Below, piece after piece: positions 52,421 through 64,000 of a stretch of 64,000 nucleotides of DNA (positions are counted from its first letter, which is position 1; each line of letters starts with the position of its first letter). A program made the position numbers and the translations under genes. This stretch comes from Branchiostoma floridae (lineage: Eukaryota > Chordata > Leptocardii > Amphioxiformes > Branchiostomatidae): contig NC_049980.1 in assembly GCF_000003815.2 (NCBI RefSeq), positions 34,286,326-34,350,325 on the forward strand. The letters are read 5' to 3'. The notes under the pieces are model-generated. The model made no database searches. It worked only from the letters and a program-made list of their open reading frames with translations, and was not told where the DNA came from.

Positions 52421-53980
52421 GCCGTTTGATGGTTAATCCGCTCCTCCAAGCGCAGCTTTGAAATATTTATCCGGCGGACGGCAAGACGACCTGACGGCGT
52501 TACAATACGCCATCCGTCCATGGGCGCTTCTGGGGCGGATCTGCAACTGTCGTGAGCTGGGTGCAAAACTGTGGAACTGATTTCTACCAATAGACAGTTT
52601 GCAGGTCCATTTCGTTATTTTCACTTTTTCAACTTTATTATAGGCACTTGGCCCATATCACATGAAAAATAAATATAAAGAAAGACATACAATACAAATA
52701 CAGTTTATATACAGTAAGTTGAGCGGGTTTTTGCAGATGAGATTGACGAAGTGTGTCCACAATATGCTGCTGATGAAGGCATCTGCATGGAATAAGCGTG
52801 AGATGATGTTGTTGTTTTTTGTATACCGTGTTCACATTTCTTGTGCAAATCAAGAATGTCTCTAGTTCCTTATTCGTTTATTACTAGGTCCTTACATTGC
52901 AATTTTCAAGAATACGATGAATATTTGATTTTTTACTTCGTCGTTCAAATATTCCTTGTGCAGCTTGATCCTTGTATGTGCGATTACTGGGTCTGGATGC
53001 AGATGGTCTTTTTGATAACATCTGAAGGCAGCCGACGAGTTAAGGGCTGAGAATAATGCTACATACGTCGTTTGAATGGTGAAGCGTCCCTCGTGCCTAA
53101 ACATTTCTAGTACTCACCGCTGCACCTGTTTCCACTAGAGGCTGAGCGACTGAAGAATTGACAATTAGTTCAACGAATTTCATACATAATAGACGAAACT
53201 TTTTCTTTTTACATTTGTCTGTCTTGTTTTCATAGAAACCATATTTTTTGTGTCCTGCATCATATTGCAGTTATGAAAAAAATCAGTCACACAAATTCAA
53301 TTTTGGTCTCTCAGCTGGTGGAAATATGGACTAGACAAAGTTTACGGATGTTCACAAAACTCAAAAGGATATGAAACTGTGTGCACAGTTTGCTAAAGAT
53401 CGATAGTTTGTGTTCTGTCGTTCCTCAATTGTGGTGTAAAAGTTTCTATAGAGTATTATCAAATTTTTCATAAAATCGTGCAGCTTTATTTCATATGTTT
53501 GTTTCCAAACACTTGGTTTAGATAATAGGCTATTCATTAGCAAGTCCTATTGTGTCAAAGTAAAAAATGCTGAACCGTACGTATGGTTCCTGGAGACATT
53601 CTGGCATGTTGTGATTGTGATTGTAAATGTTGCAATGTTCCTCGTAAGATTACGTCCCCGGAGCAATGTAGTCTCCATTATAGACAGCGACGCCATTACT
53701 TGCCGTTAGGAACCATTAAAGTGATTCAGCCAGTTTAAAGATAATTCACCATGGTTTCCACTTCCGCTTTGCTTCTCCCGTGTGCATTCTATTCAGTACA
53801 TCGATGGGGTCAACGACCTCACAGCCACAGTTATCCAGCTCAATGCTTTACAGCTGTCTCTAAGCTACCTGTGGCATTTCAGAAGTACTTTATTTTACTA
53901 TTCATAATTCATTTATCTCTGTGGATCAGGCACATGGCTCATGTCCAACAAGCTGTGATGCAGAAATACAGAATAAACTT
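52421..53980. other. Intergenic sequence with retroelement remnant
   Basis: Read on the minus strand, about 53100-52625 ends in ...CTATAATAAAGTTGAAAAAG, a likely retroelement 3' end. It has an open frame (FRCYQKDHLHPDPVIAHTRI) that I cannot assign. The rest shows nothing recognisable. Confidence 0.35.
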
Positions 53981-54625
53981 TCAGAGTACACCGACAGATC
54001 CTACCTGTGAATACGAAACTATCAGATAAAAACTGATATACCGTGATGCTGCCAGAAAGTTATTTAACAGTATGCATCGGACAGTAAAAGTTAACTGACG
54101 CAACAAGCTAACTGATGATAGCACTTTCAAGAGACAGAAGGAGGGATACAAATTGGTGAGAAGTTTTGCATCAAAAGTGTCCATACCAATGTTATTAAAG
54201 AGATAACTGGTACTAATGTTCCTGCGGACACGGAACAGCAACTTAACCGCACTATGGTAGGCCAGACGCAGTTTGGAAATTGTACCCGTACTTATCGTTG
54301 AAGAGTTCATCGGTAAAAAAAAACCTAAGGTTTACACCGAGTTCACAAGTCTTACAGAAACTTTTGTGCAAAATCCATAACCCCTGGTCATCCATGGACT
54401 GCCCCGTATCAAAATCTAAAATAACTACAAAAGACTGAGAAATGTACGAACTAACGGAGAGAAGCAGCTTCACAGCGCTATGGTAGGCCTCACATAGTTT
54501 GTAAATTGTACCCAAACGTAGGTTCAGACTTTAAGTCTTCCAGAAACTTTTGTGCAAAATCCATAATCCCTGGTCATCCATGGTCTGCCTCGTATCAGAT
54601 CTAAAATGACTACAAAAGACTGAGA
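53981..54625 (-). pseudogene. Degenerate LINE RT C-terminal fragments (two copies)
   Basis: On the minus strand, KLRLAYHSAVKLLFRVRRNI then STSYLFNNIGMDTFDAKL matches the post-RT region of CR1/Jockey-type LINEs (LRVAYN...LL.LPR..SAS.MF....V.TF.A). A second, shorter copy (KLCEAYHSAVKLLLSVSSYI) lies just upstream at 54515-54420. Their flanks (ACTTTTGTGCAAAATCCATA) are also duplicated at 54358 and 54546. Both copies are truncated and broken. Confidence 0.55.
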
Positions 54626-57479
54626 AAGCTCAGGTAGCTGCGTAATCCTAGCATCAGCGCTGTCGTCAAGGCAACACGCAGGTAATGTACAGCCGTCTTA
54701 CTGCAGCAGATCCGATCTTATCTTCTGACATGCCTGATTGGCCAATCTGCGACCGGAAGCCATCTGACATGCCTGATTGGCCAATCTACGAGCGGAAGCC
54801 ATCTCCATGGCGGCAGGTACTGTCGGTACTGTCGGCGCTCCGACTGATAAGCGGGGTACTGCAGCACGCATGCGCAGGGCAGCACACGCGCACCGTCCGC
54901 GGAAATGGCTGAGGCAGATCACATTACAACTTCCACAGGCTCATTTCCCCGCGCGCAGGACCGGGTTTCCATCCAGCTTCAAATCAAAGTTTGTCTGAAG
55001 TGTGCCTTGCTTATCTTGTAGTATCGGGGAAGTTTGGAACAGTTTAGAGCTATAGTTCTTCCGTGTGTTAAAGTTAAAAAGGCAGAACCTTACTATGGTT
55101 TCATGAGGCATTCTTCCTCGTAATGTTTCTCACAAGATTATGTCCCAGAAGCCATGATTCTGCCAGTTTAAAGATAATTCACCATGGTTACATCTTTCAT
55201 CAAAGTTTGTCTGAAGTACCTTTTTTTATCTTGTATTGGGGAAGTTTGGACCAGGTGGATAGCTCTTTTGAACTTCAAGTATTCGGATATTTCAAAGTTG
55301 TTGTTTTTTCCTGCTTCAGACGCCAGGTTATGCTTTTCAGTAGCTGATAGTGTAATGTGGCTTCGCGAATGCTCATCTTTATCGCCAAGCACTCCCGGCC
55401 AATCCTTATCTTCTAAATGAGTATGTTGATTTTTTACATGCTTCAGACTTCTTAAGATGCAATCTAAATAATGTACAGTATAGATGAAACTACGTATTTA
55501 GCTAATGTTTATAGTGAGCATTTGAATGAAAACATATTCACATGTTATATTGTGCAACATTCACTGGTTGATTTTGTGATTGTGACTAGATGATTTTGCC
55601 ATTAGCAGCCGGCAAGAAGTTGCAATAAACTTATTATGAATCATCTAAAAGGCCTAAAAACTGAGGAAAACCGTCAATGGTAAGGGTAGAATTGAAATAG
55701 AGGAAGGGGATATGAATTTGCATGCACTGAGCCCACAAACATACGTGGTAGCATGCATGCATCCCTACCACATGTCTGTATTATTAAAACGCCTACCGTT
55801 GGAGACGCAAACATTTCCTCCTGTTGCAAAACAAACATTGATTGTTACTGCCCAAGCCAATATTTTCCCACTAAGGGCCATGCCATATTTCCAAGCCGGG
55901 GACCAGAAGCGAAAGGTGTGATATAAAAGACGCCAAACTACACAAGACGTAAAGATAATAGTCGTGGGCATTATTTGTGTACTTTTTTCGAATACATTTC
56001 TTTTTTCCGTTTCCACAAACAGCCCGACCGGGCCCCGGTTTTAAAATGTGACGTTAGCCTGAGCCGATTTTCGGAGTGACATGTGTTAGGTTAGCAGTTG
56101 TGTGCAGTCGTGTTCTCTTTGTATTGGACAATGAGTATGTTTGATCAAAAATGCTCATTGACGAGTTATAATCTGAGAATAAATACACGCGGCTGTCCCT
56201 TGTGTTAGAGTGCTGTTTGCCATGCAAACATCCCCGCTGGCGCTACATCTCGCACGACACGCCTGCAGGGTGCACCATAGGCGGGTATTTTTACTCCGTA
56301 CAACTTAATCCTATTACAAAATCCAGGGACGCGCAAATCCAATTTTGGCCGATCAACGGCCGACCCAAATTGATTAAAAGAAGCAAAAACAACCCAAAAA
56401 GACAGAAGCAATATGCCAAAAAGCAGATACTCATTGACAAGCAACTGGATATGAATTTTGAAAACGGTCAGGCTTTTCAGATAGTATCCAATGTCTTTCG
56501 TCAGTGACACTGACGAAACTGGTCTTTTATACCCAACGAATGACGACAATTTTAGATGTCCAATAGGAAATACTGTAAGAAACAACAAACAGACAAAGGA
56601 AGAATCGTTTTTTGTTTATGAAACTCGTGTAGGGAGTAGGCAACTTTTTAGTCACAGACTTTAGTGAACGGTGTGTGTATCGCAAAATAGCAATTACTCA
56701 AGCAACTGGATGTGATTTTGGAAACGGTCAGACGTGTCAGGCAGAATCCACTACCTTTCGACAGTGACACGGATGGATCTACAGTTTCTTATAACTGACA
56801 TCTTCCGCGCAAGCTGGGAACAAATCCCCACATGTCACCACCGAATCCCCTTCTTAAGATTTGTTTTCCTGTCGTATCGTTACCTGAACCTCGCGTGAAG
56901 GTAAGGCCACAGCAAGTAAATGTTATGGATGACATCAGCGCGCTCATAAATTTCCGCCTGATTTCAGAAAAAACAAATTTCTTCTTCATGGATGGTCAGA
57001 AATGGTTAGATAGGTTCTGTTGTAAGCTAATGATTGTATGTAGAAGTGACACTAGATAGGAAGCATCGGCTGGTAAATTGCAGAAGCAAAACTTGCTGGA
57101 TAGCTGTAGGAGTCGTAGTAATATGGAAGCAATAAGTGTAGTTGCCAAAATTGATAAGTGATGCCAGTGTACCACACTAGGGTCACGTTTACTACGCTAG
57201 TGCACGTAGATACAAGAATAAGTGACTTGTTAGCTGTGGTGCCATATTTGGTCACTTCAACTCTTGTTACAACGTTTATTTTGTCTAAATTTGGCAGCTT
57301 GTTTTTTTTTTTACCCATCTTGTTTTTTTTCGCTCTATATCACTATTTTTTTGCAGTATGCAGAGAATGGTCTGATCCATAAGATTTGCTTGCTGTTGCC
57401 TAACCTAGCACCATGGGCGTGGCAACCTGTTTGTTTCGTGGCATAATCATCTCCCAGCTCCCGCGGCGTGGCGCTTACT
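54626..57479. other. Intergenic sequence with diverged duplications
   Basis: TCTGACATGCCTGATTGGCC is tandemly duplicated at about 54724-54790. CAAAGTTTGTCTGAAGT occurs at 54985 and 55201. AGTTTAAAGATAATTCACCA occurs at 53734 and 55165. Foldback-family arms (AGCAACTGGATATGA, GTCAGTGACACTGA) occur near 56440 and 56700. No gene recognised. Confidence 0.4.
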
Positions 57480-58300
57480 TATGTTACGGCTATTGTAGGC
57501 AAACTTGATGAAATATTTATGCCCGGCTGTTGCACACACCGGAGAAAGGCCCGGTCAGGTTGCTAGGCCAGGTGAACACCTCTCCGTACCACGGTACCAA
57601 ACCTGCCTGCCAGGTTACAAAGACGTGCGCTGACGCCAGGTAACGTTCCCACAGGTGGAACGTCGCTCTGACGTGATTGATGACACGTACGAACGGCGCT
57701 GACGCTGCAGCTAACAGAAGGCTTTGCGTGTTGCGGTTAGGGCTGACGGATGACACGCCTGTGAAGGAATCGGCTCGCTCGGCTGACTTGATGTAAGGCG
57801 GTGTCAGACGCAGCTGGCGCGGGCCACGCCGCATCACAAATGAAGGCATCTCGGGGCGGTCTTATCCCCGGCTCCTGCCTCTGATCTCCGCGTATGCTTA
57901 GCATCCTGCGTGCTCTGGCGCTTCTGTACGCATGTCAGGTTTTTTTTCTGCATCGCGAGTCCAGAAAGTTCCTCCTCCGTCTGCTGACGTTGCTCAGTCA
58001 GCACTTCGCGAAAGGAAGCTTTTTTTCTCGTGTTGTCGTCTCTGCGATGTTATACTCGCGGTTTACACCCGCCAGTTCTGCAGCTCTGGCTGGATATCGA
58101 GTTCTCACTCGTGAGTGATGACAAGGACCCACAGCGTGGACAAACGCTGGCGCGCTAATTTGGCCCCATCGGATTTCCAGGACTGATGAGAGACTTCGCA
58201 TCGCTGTACTGCCTCTGATGGAACCACCTTGACGCACCGAAGGAACGTGCCAGCTTCATTCAGATTCTCCAGTGTTCACAGAGCTAGAGGAGAAGCCGCG
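57480..58300 (+). promoter_or_regulatory. RASGRF: GC-rich promoter/5' UTR region of RASGRF
   Basis: This stretch is clearly richer in G, C and CpG than the surrounding intergenic DNA and directly precedes the initiator Met of the RASGRF exon. Promoter function is inferred from position and composition. I see no convincing TATA box and cannot place the transcription start. Confidence 0.45.
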
Positions 58301-58561
58301 ATGCAGAAGGCCATACGGTTCAGCGAGGGGCAGCTGCTGTCCCTCTCGGCGTGTGCCCGCGCGGACGCCACCCTGGCCGGCTTCCTGTACAAGCGCAGCT
58401 CCGACACCGGCAAGTGGCAGCAGAGATGGTTCGCGCTCTACCAGAATTTCCTCTTCTACTTCGAGAACGACACGGCCATGCGCCCCTCCGGGCTGGCGCT
58501 CATCGAGGGCTGCCAGTGCGAGAGGGTCATCAGCACCAAGGGGAAGGACAACGAGAAACAG
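58301..58561 (+). CDS. RASGRF: RasGRF first coding exon (N-terminal PH domain start)
   Basis: From ATG at 58301 the 87 codons begin MQKAIRFSEGQLLSLSACAR. They continue with GFLYKRSSDTGKWQQRWFAL, then FLFYFENDTAMRPSGLALIE and GCQCERVI, up to NEKQ before the donor GTGGGG. This is the start of the RasGRF1/2 family: an MQK opening, then the N-terminal PH domain (KRSSD...W..RWFAL.QN.LFYFE...RPSGL.L.EGC). RasGRF proteins are calcium/calmodulin-responsive exchange factors for Ras and Rac, with PH, IQ, DH, PH and CDC25 domains. Only the first part of the PH domain is in this exon. No second exon (expected YFTV-type strand) is seen before 64000, so the first intron exceeds 5.4 kb. The start is chosen by family match; no other in-frame ATG lies just upstream. 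Confidence 0.9.
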
Positions 58562-59584
58562 GTGGGGCCTTCTTAATCATGTTTGTCTGTTCACCTTTAT
58601 CCGTGGGGCAACCTATATCCGTTGTGTATCAAAATAGGGTATTTGGGGGATCTTTAAGTCGATGGAAGGTAGTTTCACATTGTAATATCTTAAATGTGTT
58701 GCCCTGAAATCTCTGAATACCAATCTCTTAAAACAACGAATCTAAGTTACCCCACGGATTAAGGTGACCTAGCGTCGCCATGTTTGTAGAAGGGTTGAAG
58801 TAACAAGTGGCTATCACCTTTTCAAGATGCCAGCTCGGAGACAAGACGCTCCGCATTTCTGCACAATTATTGATCTAGCATCAACACCCCTTTGTGTGAG
58901 ACGTCAGAAAATGATGGACAATGCTCTGACTGACTGAGGCCCTCCTGATAGCGGAGCACATAGAAGGTTTGAGGAAGGTGGTGAAAAGCACATCTCAACG
59001 GTTAAACGCAGCTGGGGACTGATAAATTAGACTCATTTGTGTGCCCTTAAGAGAATGAAAAATTAGACGTCATGTAGGTACAGATAGCCATATTCACTAA
59101 CTGCGTTTACCAGTTACCATCCCTGATTTAAAAAATCGCTGCATTTTTCACCCGATCTTAGTTAGAATATTACTTTTGCTGCTTTGTTATTAAAAAAAAC
59201 GGAAACCGAAGCACAAAAAACATCCGACTCATCCCACGGTCGATAGCTGAAAATAAGCCCTCTCGAGTATTTATATATACAACGCCTCCACAACAAGTAA
59301 AGAAAGTCTCTCTCTCCCCCGCACACCGCGCTACAGGTGATGCTCCTCGCACAATTGGCTCTCTCTGCTGTTTTATGCATGTGTTTCTTACATCACCCCG
59401 CGGGACGTCGTTCCGAATGCACATTCGCGCCCGCCAGGCCCCTTACCGCTAATAACACAGGACTTACAACGATCGGCGGACTTAAGTGATATCTAAGTAA
59501 TGATCAAATGAACCTGGCAAATTGGGGCGTAGCTTAAACGAAACTGACGCGTGAAGGATGTAAATTCTATTGACTGTGATTGTC
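58562..59584. other. RASGRF intron 1, proximal part
   Basis: It contains a diverged copy (58593-58770) of the MITE at 37841 (TTATCCGTGGGGCAACCTATA ... TTACCCCACGGATTAA). Nothing else recognised. Confidence 0.5.
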
Positions 59585-59965
59585 GAACCTGGTGTGTTAC
59601 GCTGAAAGGTGGATATATGGGTTGCATAGATACAGATGCAGAAACTGGTGTGTTACGCCGAAGGGGGTTATACCGGCTATAGAGATACAGACACAGGAGC
59701 TGGTGTGTTACGCTGAAGGGCGGTTATACCGGCTATATAGATACAGATACAGAAGCTGGTGTGTTACGCTGAAGGGCGGTTATACCGGCTATATAGATAC
59801 AGATATACAGAAGCTGGTGTGTTACGCTGCAGGGCGGTTATAACGGCTATATAGATACAGATACAGGAGCTGGTGTGTGACGCCGAAGGGCGGTTATACC
59901 GGCTATATAGATACAGATACAGAAGCTGGTGTGTTACGCCGAAGGGCGGTTATACTGATTGCAAA
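59585..59965. repeat. 56-bp minisatellite (LINE-tail related)
   Basis: About seven units containing CTGGTGTGTTACGCTGAAGG, GCGGTTATACCGGCTATATA and GATACAGATACAGAAG. The same unit follows a LINE RT C-terminus at 13926-14065 and occurs as single copies near 30651 and 48246. It is therefore probably a LINE 3'-tail repeat expanded in place. Confidence 0.9.
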
Positions 59966-61464
59966 TATATAAAGATCCCGTGTGAATTCTTTCCTAGCTG
60001 TTTCCGAATTTTCATATCGTTTTCCTTTACAAGACGAAAAATTGAAAATAGCGGCAAGACTTTACCGTAATTCTATTTCTAAAAGAGTCCTTAGTAATTT
60101 TCTTCTGTATGCTGATTATGTAAAGGTTTCCCTTCTAAATTAGTCACTCGGTTAACTGAAAGGATTACCCTAAAGATTCATTGATATATAAATCTCTGAC
60201 ATTGAACGGGGGGGGGGGGTATATTTACAGTGTCTGTACATGAAAGGGAGTGGACCGATCCCAAAGCCCCGCCCCCTGTTCGATCATGGTCCTATTTCTA
60301 ACACCTCCGTCAAAAAAGCGCTAGTAGGACAAAACTGGTCGCCGGGCTATTTAGCTGATTATACCGACTGGCTTCTTTTACCTTTTTTGGCCAATAAAGT
60401 AATGCTATGTAGCTGCTCTCCCTCACAAAACAACTATACTCCATGGGCGTAGTCTTCTACAAAGAATAGCATATCATTTTCGATTGGCCATGTCTGTCCC
60501 ACTGGGGCTACTTTTGACCGAGATGTTCGACATAAAAATTAAGAAAAGGGGGTTCTTTTTGTTCGATATGGCCTTCGACAAGATCGGTCCATTCCTGTAC
60601 AGCATATCCTTGAATCGACCCAATGAAAAGTCCCAGAAGACTACTTCAGACGTCAGCACGACAGTCTCGGCTCCTCCGTTCTCTGATGAAGAACTCCGGT
60701 GACGACTCAATCCCCTGTCAGCACACCGAGCTGTCACGGAGGGTTGATGGACTGGTTATGGGATCTTAACGATGTATTAACCATTAGCGGTGTGGGGAAA
60801 TGCATTTTCAACTGCCTGATTCACATGGACTGCAGTGGTAGATCTGATTATGGAAGGTTGAACACGCTGGGGACTTGGTGAGAGGATTTGTTCACGAGCG
60901 TTGTGATTGTGCACCGTTCAGGCGCCTTGGTGTGCTGATATCATCGGTTATGAATTATTGACCGTGAACGGAAATAATCCCGTGTAGACGGGTGAAAGAG
61001 AGAGGAGATGTCCCCATCGGGACAGTCGGGCACGGACTCAGGACGAGATTGAGATGTAGCCCTGCGGGTTCTGCTCTTCAGAACATTGGTCATGCGAAAT
61101 TTGACCTGATATCTCACTTGTTATCTCTGCCACAACCATAACATAGTACCATAACAGAGGTATTGTTTATCTGTCTGTTTGTCTTGGTGTGTGTCACTAC
61201 TTACTTGAATATTGTAGAGTGACATCGATATGCTACGAGACGAAAGATGGTGTTACTATAGACTGCCAGGATGAGAAGGTTAGCTTGGTCCTGTTTCAAA
61301 GTTGTTCCCGCATAGACAGCATTAGCGAGAAACTAGAAAACAAGCGAAGCACGGTCCGGTGTCAAATATATGCCCGAAAACTGCCCGGGGATTTCCAGTA
61401 TACCTGAGGGGGGTGGAGCGTTGTAATGTTCAATACAGAAGTCTGGTCACGCTTCGGGCACCAG
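59966..61464. other. RASGRF intron 1, middle part with a foldback element
   Basis: An imperfect inverted repeat runs from TGTACATGAAAGGGAGTGGA (60236) to the complement of TGTACAGGAATGGACCGATC (about 60584-60604). Inner words resemble 24262-24370 (AACACCTCC-TCAAAA, AGCCCCAGTGGGGC). A poly-G run lies at 60209. No exon recognised. Confidence 0.4.
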
Positions 61465-61740
61465 CACTAACCTGGACCGCAACCCTAACCCCGACCCCAA
61501 ATATAACCTAGCCCCAACCCTACCCCTAACTCCTAACCCCGAACCTAGACCTAACCCTAACCCCTAACCCCTAACCCCAAACCTAGCCCCAACCCTACCC
61601 CTAACTCCTAACCCCGAACCTAGACCTAACCCTAACCCCTAACCCCAAACCTAGCCCCAACCCTAACCCCAAACCTAGACCTAACCCTAACCCCTAACCC
61701 CTAACCCCAAACCTAGCCCCAACCCTAACCCTTACCCCGA
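61465..61740. repeat. Telomere-like C-rich array
   Basis: Degenerate CCCTAA/CCCCTAA units (CTAACCCCTAACCCC) mixed with AACCTAGCCCC and GAACCTAGACCTAACC. Blocks of roughly 60-75 bp are repeated about four times. It is an interstitial array, not a chromosome end, as unique sequence lies on both sides. Confidence 0.85.
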
Positions 61741-63009
61741 TTTCTCTCACGCACACCACCCCATGGACTAAAAGCTCTAGAGGAATTGACATTTGGCTAC
61801 GCATCTGGGATATAACAAAACTGAAACGGCGAACTTTGGTCCTCGTACACCATTACACCCTTTGTTCTGTACGTGTGACGGAGACACGGTGTATGTGATA
61901 CTGTAGCCGCTATTAGTATATCTGGCCAATCCAGCCCATTGCGGTCCTCAGAGGCGCATGTCCCTATCGTCTCCATACCGGGCCGTAAGCCTCTATTGTA
62001 GAGAGAGGAAGCTAATTGTCAGCATATGATTTACGTACCAGCAGGGGGCATCTCTGAGTTCATTACACTCCGCCGTCAGTACATCAAACACACGAAAAGT
62101 GCTCCCGGCAAAGGCACTAACAAAGGCAAAACACCAGGATGACGAATCTGTAGAGCGGGCTTGAATCGTAGGGTTCGTACCTGATGTATAATACACATGA
62201 GATGTAAGAAGCTACCTGATACAGAAACTGACGTCCATTTTCCTATAAGAAAAGTAGAAAGCCCTTTTTTGTGTAAGAAATGGGCAGTTCTGACTGCAAA
62301 GTGAACACAATGGTTGATGCTGCACTGCGATAGTGCGCTCGGTTGTGTCGGTCCCTGGTGTTACTACCTACCTACCTACCTACCTAGTCCCTTGACCTCC
62401 AGGTCGTTGGGGGGACAAGGTAGACATGAAGATCGAGAGTTGCCTCCAGGTTCTTCTATCCCTAGCCAGGGTTATCCTCTCCTGGTGTTACTAGTACATG
62501 AAAAATATCGATTTCTTTCTCCCAAGGATCATGTAAAATGGACAACAATGAGGTAATGCGTTACCAAGGAAACCGCACCTTGCTGATAACAGTTCATTTC
62601 TGAACGTCTGGTCTGGTCTGGAAAATAATATCCAGTTACATGAGTAATTTCTGTTTGGCGCATCTTATTACCTAGATGTCCAACCTTCATGGACAGATCA
62701 TTTATGGTGCCACCGATTCGGCACCTTGTTGATAATAAGAACGGTTCACTGACCGTTTCCAAAATCATATTAAGTTACTGAAATAATTACTGTTTGGCGT
62801 ATCTTATTACCTAGACGTATAGCCTTCATTGACATTTTCTTCATGGTGTCATCGATTCCGTTGCTAGTTTCATTACTGATATTTTCGGAATGGATGTTAG
62901 GCAACGAGTATCTTTTGCTTACTCGACAGATACGAGTTGTCGCTGCTATTTTGTCAGTGAGAACTGAGGAGCAGTGACGATATTTGATACGCTCCTACTG
63001 TACATGTCG
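61741..63009. other. RASGRF intron 1, distal part
   Basis: It holds (CTAC)n at about 62366-62388. Two same-orientation copies of a foldback-family arm lie near 62626-62710 and 62757-62840 (AATTTCTGTTTGGCGCATCT/AATTACTGTTTGGCGTATCT). No exon recognised. Confidence 0.45.
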
Positions 63010-63190
63010 TCGTGGCGTCGAATGGCCTAGTGGTTATGCTAGTGGACACGAGATCAACATGTCAAGGTTCAATTCCTGAATAAATATTGTGATATACGGA
63101 AGGGCACCCAGCTGTAAAAATGAGTACCTGACTTCGGTTGGGGAGGTAAATGGCGAGGGAAGGGTAAAGATGGGCTCCGCCTTCAAATAC
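63010..63190 (+). mobile_element. tRNA-derived SINE
   Basis: A tRNA-like head with an A-box-like TGGCCTAGTGGTTATGC (about 63023) and a B-box-like AAGGTTCAATTCC (63064-63076). A body then starts AAGGGCACCCAGC and GAGTACCTGACTTCGGTTGG. It differs from the SINE family at 6150 and 10128. No target duplication could be fixed. Confidence 0.55.
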
Positions 63191-63369
63191 TGTTCTCTAG
63201 ACACAGTGAATAACGACACGTGTTTCTTTTTTTACTTGTTAGCAAATAAGCTTTGTTATCCAACAGTGAATGGAAACTTCAGCCGATTCTGCTTGAACGA
63301 TACAGGTAACAACAGAGCAATCTGCTGTAGGCAGCCGTGTGCATGTGATTCTGAAGTCCATGTGTTGCC

Positions 63370-63910
63370 TACTGAAACTTCCCCAGGCCTTCCTAATAAA
63401 ATATTCATGTATTTGACAAAATCATGGTTACTAATTAGCCAGTAGAGAGAGCCTGTCTTCGTAAGTTTCCTAACTACGCCTTGGTGGACAGATTCCCATG
63501 GTAAATTATTCCCCTATTTGGCTACCTGTTGCTATTTTAGCCGCCGTAAATAGTCTGTTGGAGAGGCACATTTTGTACAGGGAAAGGCGTTATCTTTTAA
63601 GAAGAGACCAAGTAGTGTTACCTACTTATTTTTGTATAATCTCCACAGGGCATTCCTAAGGCGATATTCCTGCATTTGACAAAACCCGGGTGACTAATTG
63701 GCCAGTAGAGAGAGCCTGCCTTAAGTTTTCTAACTGCGCTATGGTGGACAAATTCCCCTGGTGAACTATTCTTCTATCAGGCCAATCTTCAAATTCCCCT
63801 GCCAGGTAAATTATTCTCCTATTTGGCTACCTGTTGCTATTCAACCGGCGTAAATAGTCTGGTGGAGGCGCACATTTTGCACAGGGAAAGGCGTTGTCTT
63901 TTAAGCAGCT
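63370..63910. repeat. Direct duplication of about 240-260 bp
   Basis: Sequence from about 63385-63605 recurs, diverged, at 63640-63907. Shared words include GCCAGTAGAGAGAGCCTG, CTATTTGGCTACCTGTTGCT and CAGGGAAAGGCGTT. The second copy has a small internal duplication of CAAATTCCCCTG. No coding role seen. Confidence 0.8.
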
Positions 63911-64000
63911 TTCCGATCATTGACTTCTCATCAAGTGGATGAGAGCCCATGTTCTCAGCAAAATCAGGAGGATCTATGCTCGGACGCTGGGCTGGAGATG

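Noticed and set aside
58229-58300. Upstream extension of the RASGRF ORF
   Set aside because: The frame stays open upstream, but the extension starts at a TTG, not ATG, and the family begins with MQK, which matches the ATG at 58301.
63014-63085. tRNA gene on the plus strand
   Set aside because: The head resembles a tRNA, but the acceptor stem does not close properly and a SINE-type body follows.

Overview
The window is animal nuclear DNA: spliced genes with GT-AG introns, abundant DNA transposons, LINE and SINE copies, and large minisatellites. Both recognisable genes are chordate-type (a RAI14/UACA/ANKRD24-like ankyrin plus coiled-coil protein and a RasGRF exchange factor). With the repeat content, this suggests an invertebrate deuterostome, most likely a lancelet (Branchiostoma). 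The species is inferred, not proven. Five runs of N (4308-4407, 12127-12226, 23470-23569, 41892-41991, 43646-44120) show a draft assembly.

Region 1 (1155-24960, + strand) is the 3' part of the RAI14-like gene. I traced 18 exons with consistent splice phases: three ankyrin-repeat units, an acidic/serine-rich linker, then about 800 residues of coiled coil containing a 13-residue tandem repeat, and a conserved C-terminal tail ending in TAA at 24960. Its 5' exons lie before base 1. At four places in this gene an exon edge with its splice site has been tandemly copied. One is a 48-bp array with 11 successive in-frame donor sites.

Its introns hold well-resolved mobile elements: an antisense Gypsy-like gag-protease ORF with a 3' LTR; two SINEs with 14- and 11-bp target duplications, one nested in a TTAA-flanked MITE; a deleted mariner; and a stack in which an ISL2EU/Harbinger-type transposon sits inside the left terminal repeat of an LTR-like element, which itself splits a LINE reverse transcriptase fragment.

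Region 2 (24961-58300) shows no gene I can recognise. It holds MITEs, hAT-like elements (two with 5-bp target duplications), LINE 3' ends, two palindromic AT-rich hairpins, a 1.65-kb near-identical duplication bounded by assembly gaps, and minisatellites with 14-, 20-, 29-, 40-, 53- and about 200-bp units.

Region 3 (57480-64000) holds a GC-rich promoter-like stretch and the first coding exon of RASGRF (58301-58561, + strand). Its remaining exons lie beyond the window. The intron carries a 56-bp minisatellite, a telomere-like C-rich array and a tRNA-derived SINE. The two genes are in the same orientation, about 33 kb apart, with no evident functional link.
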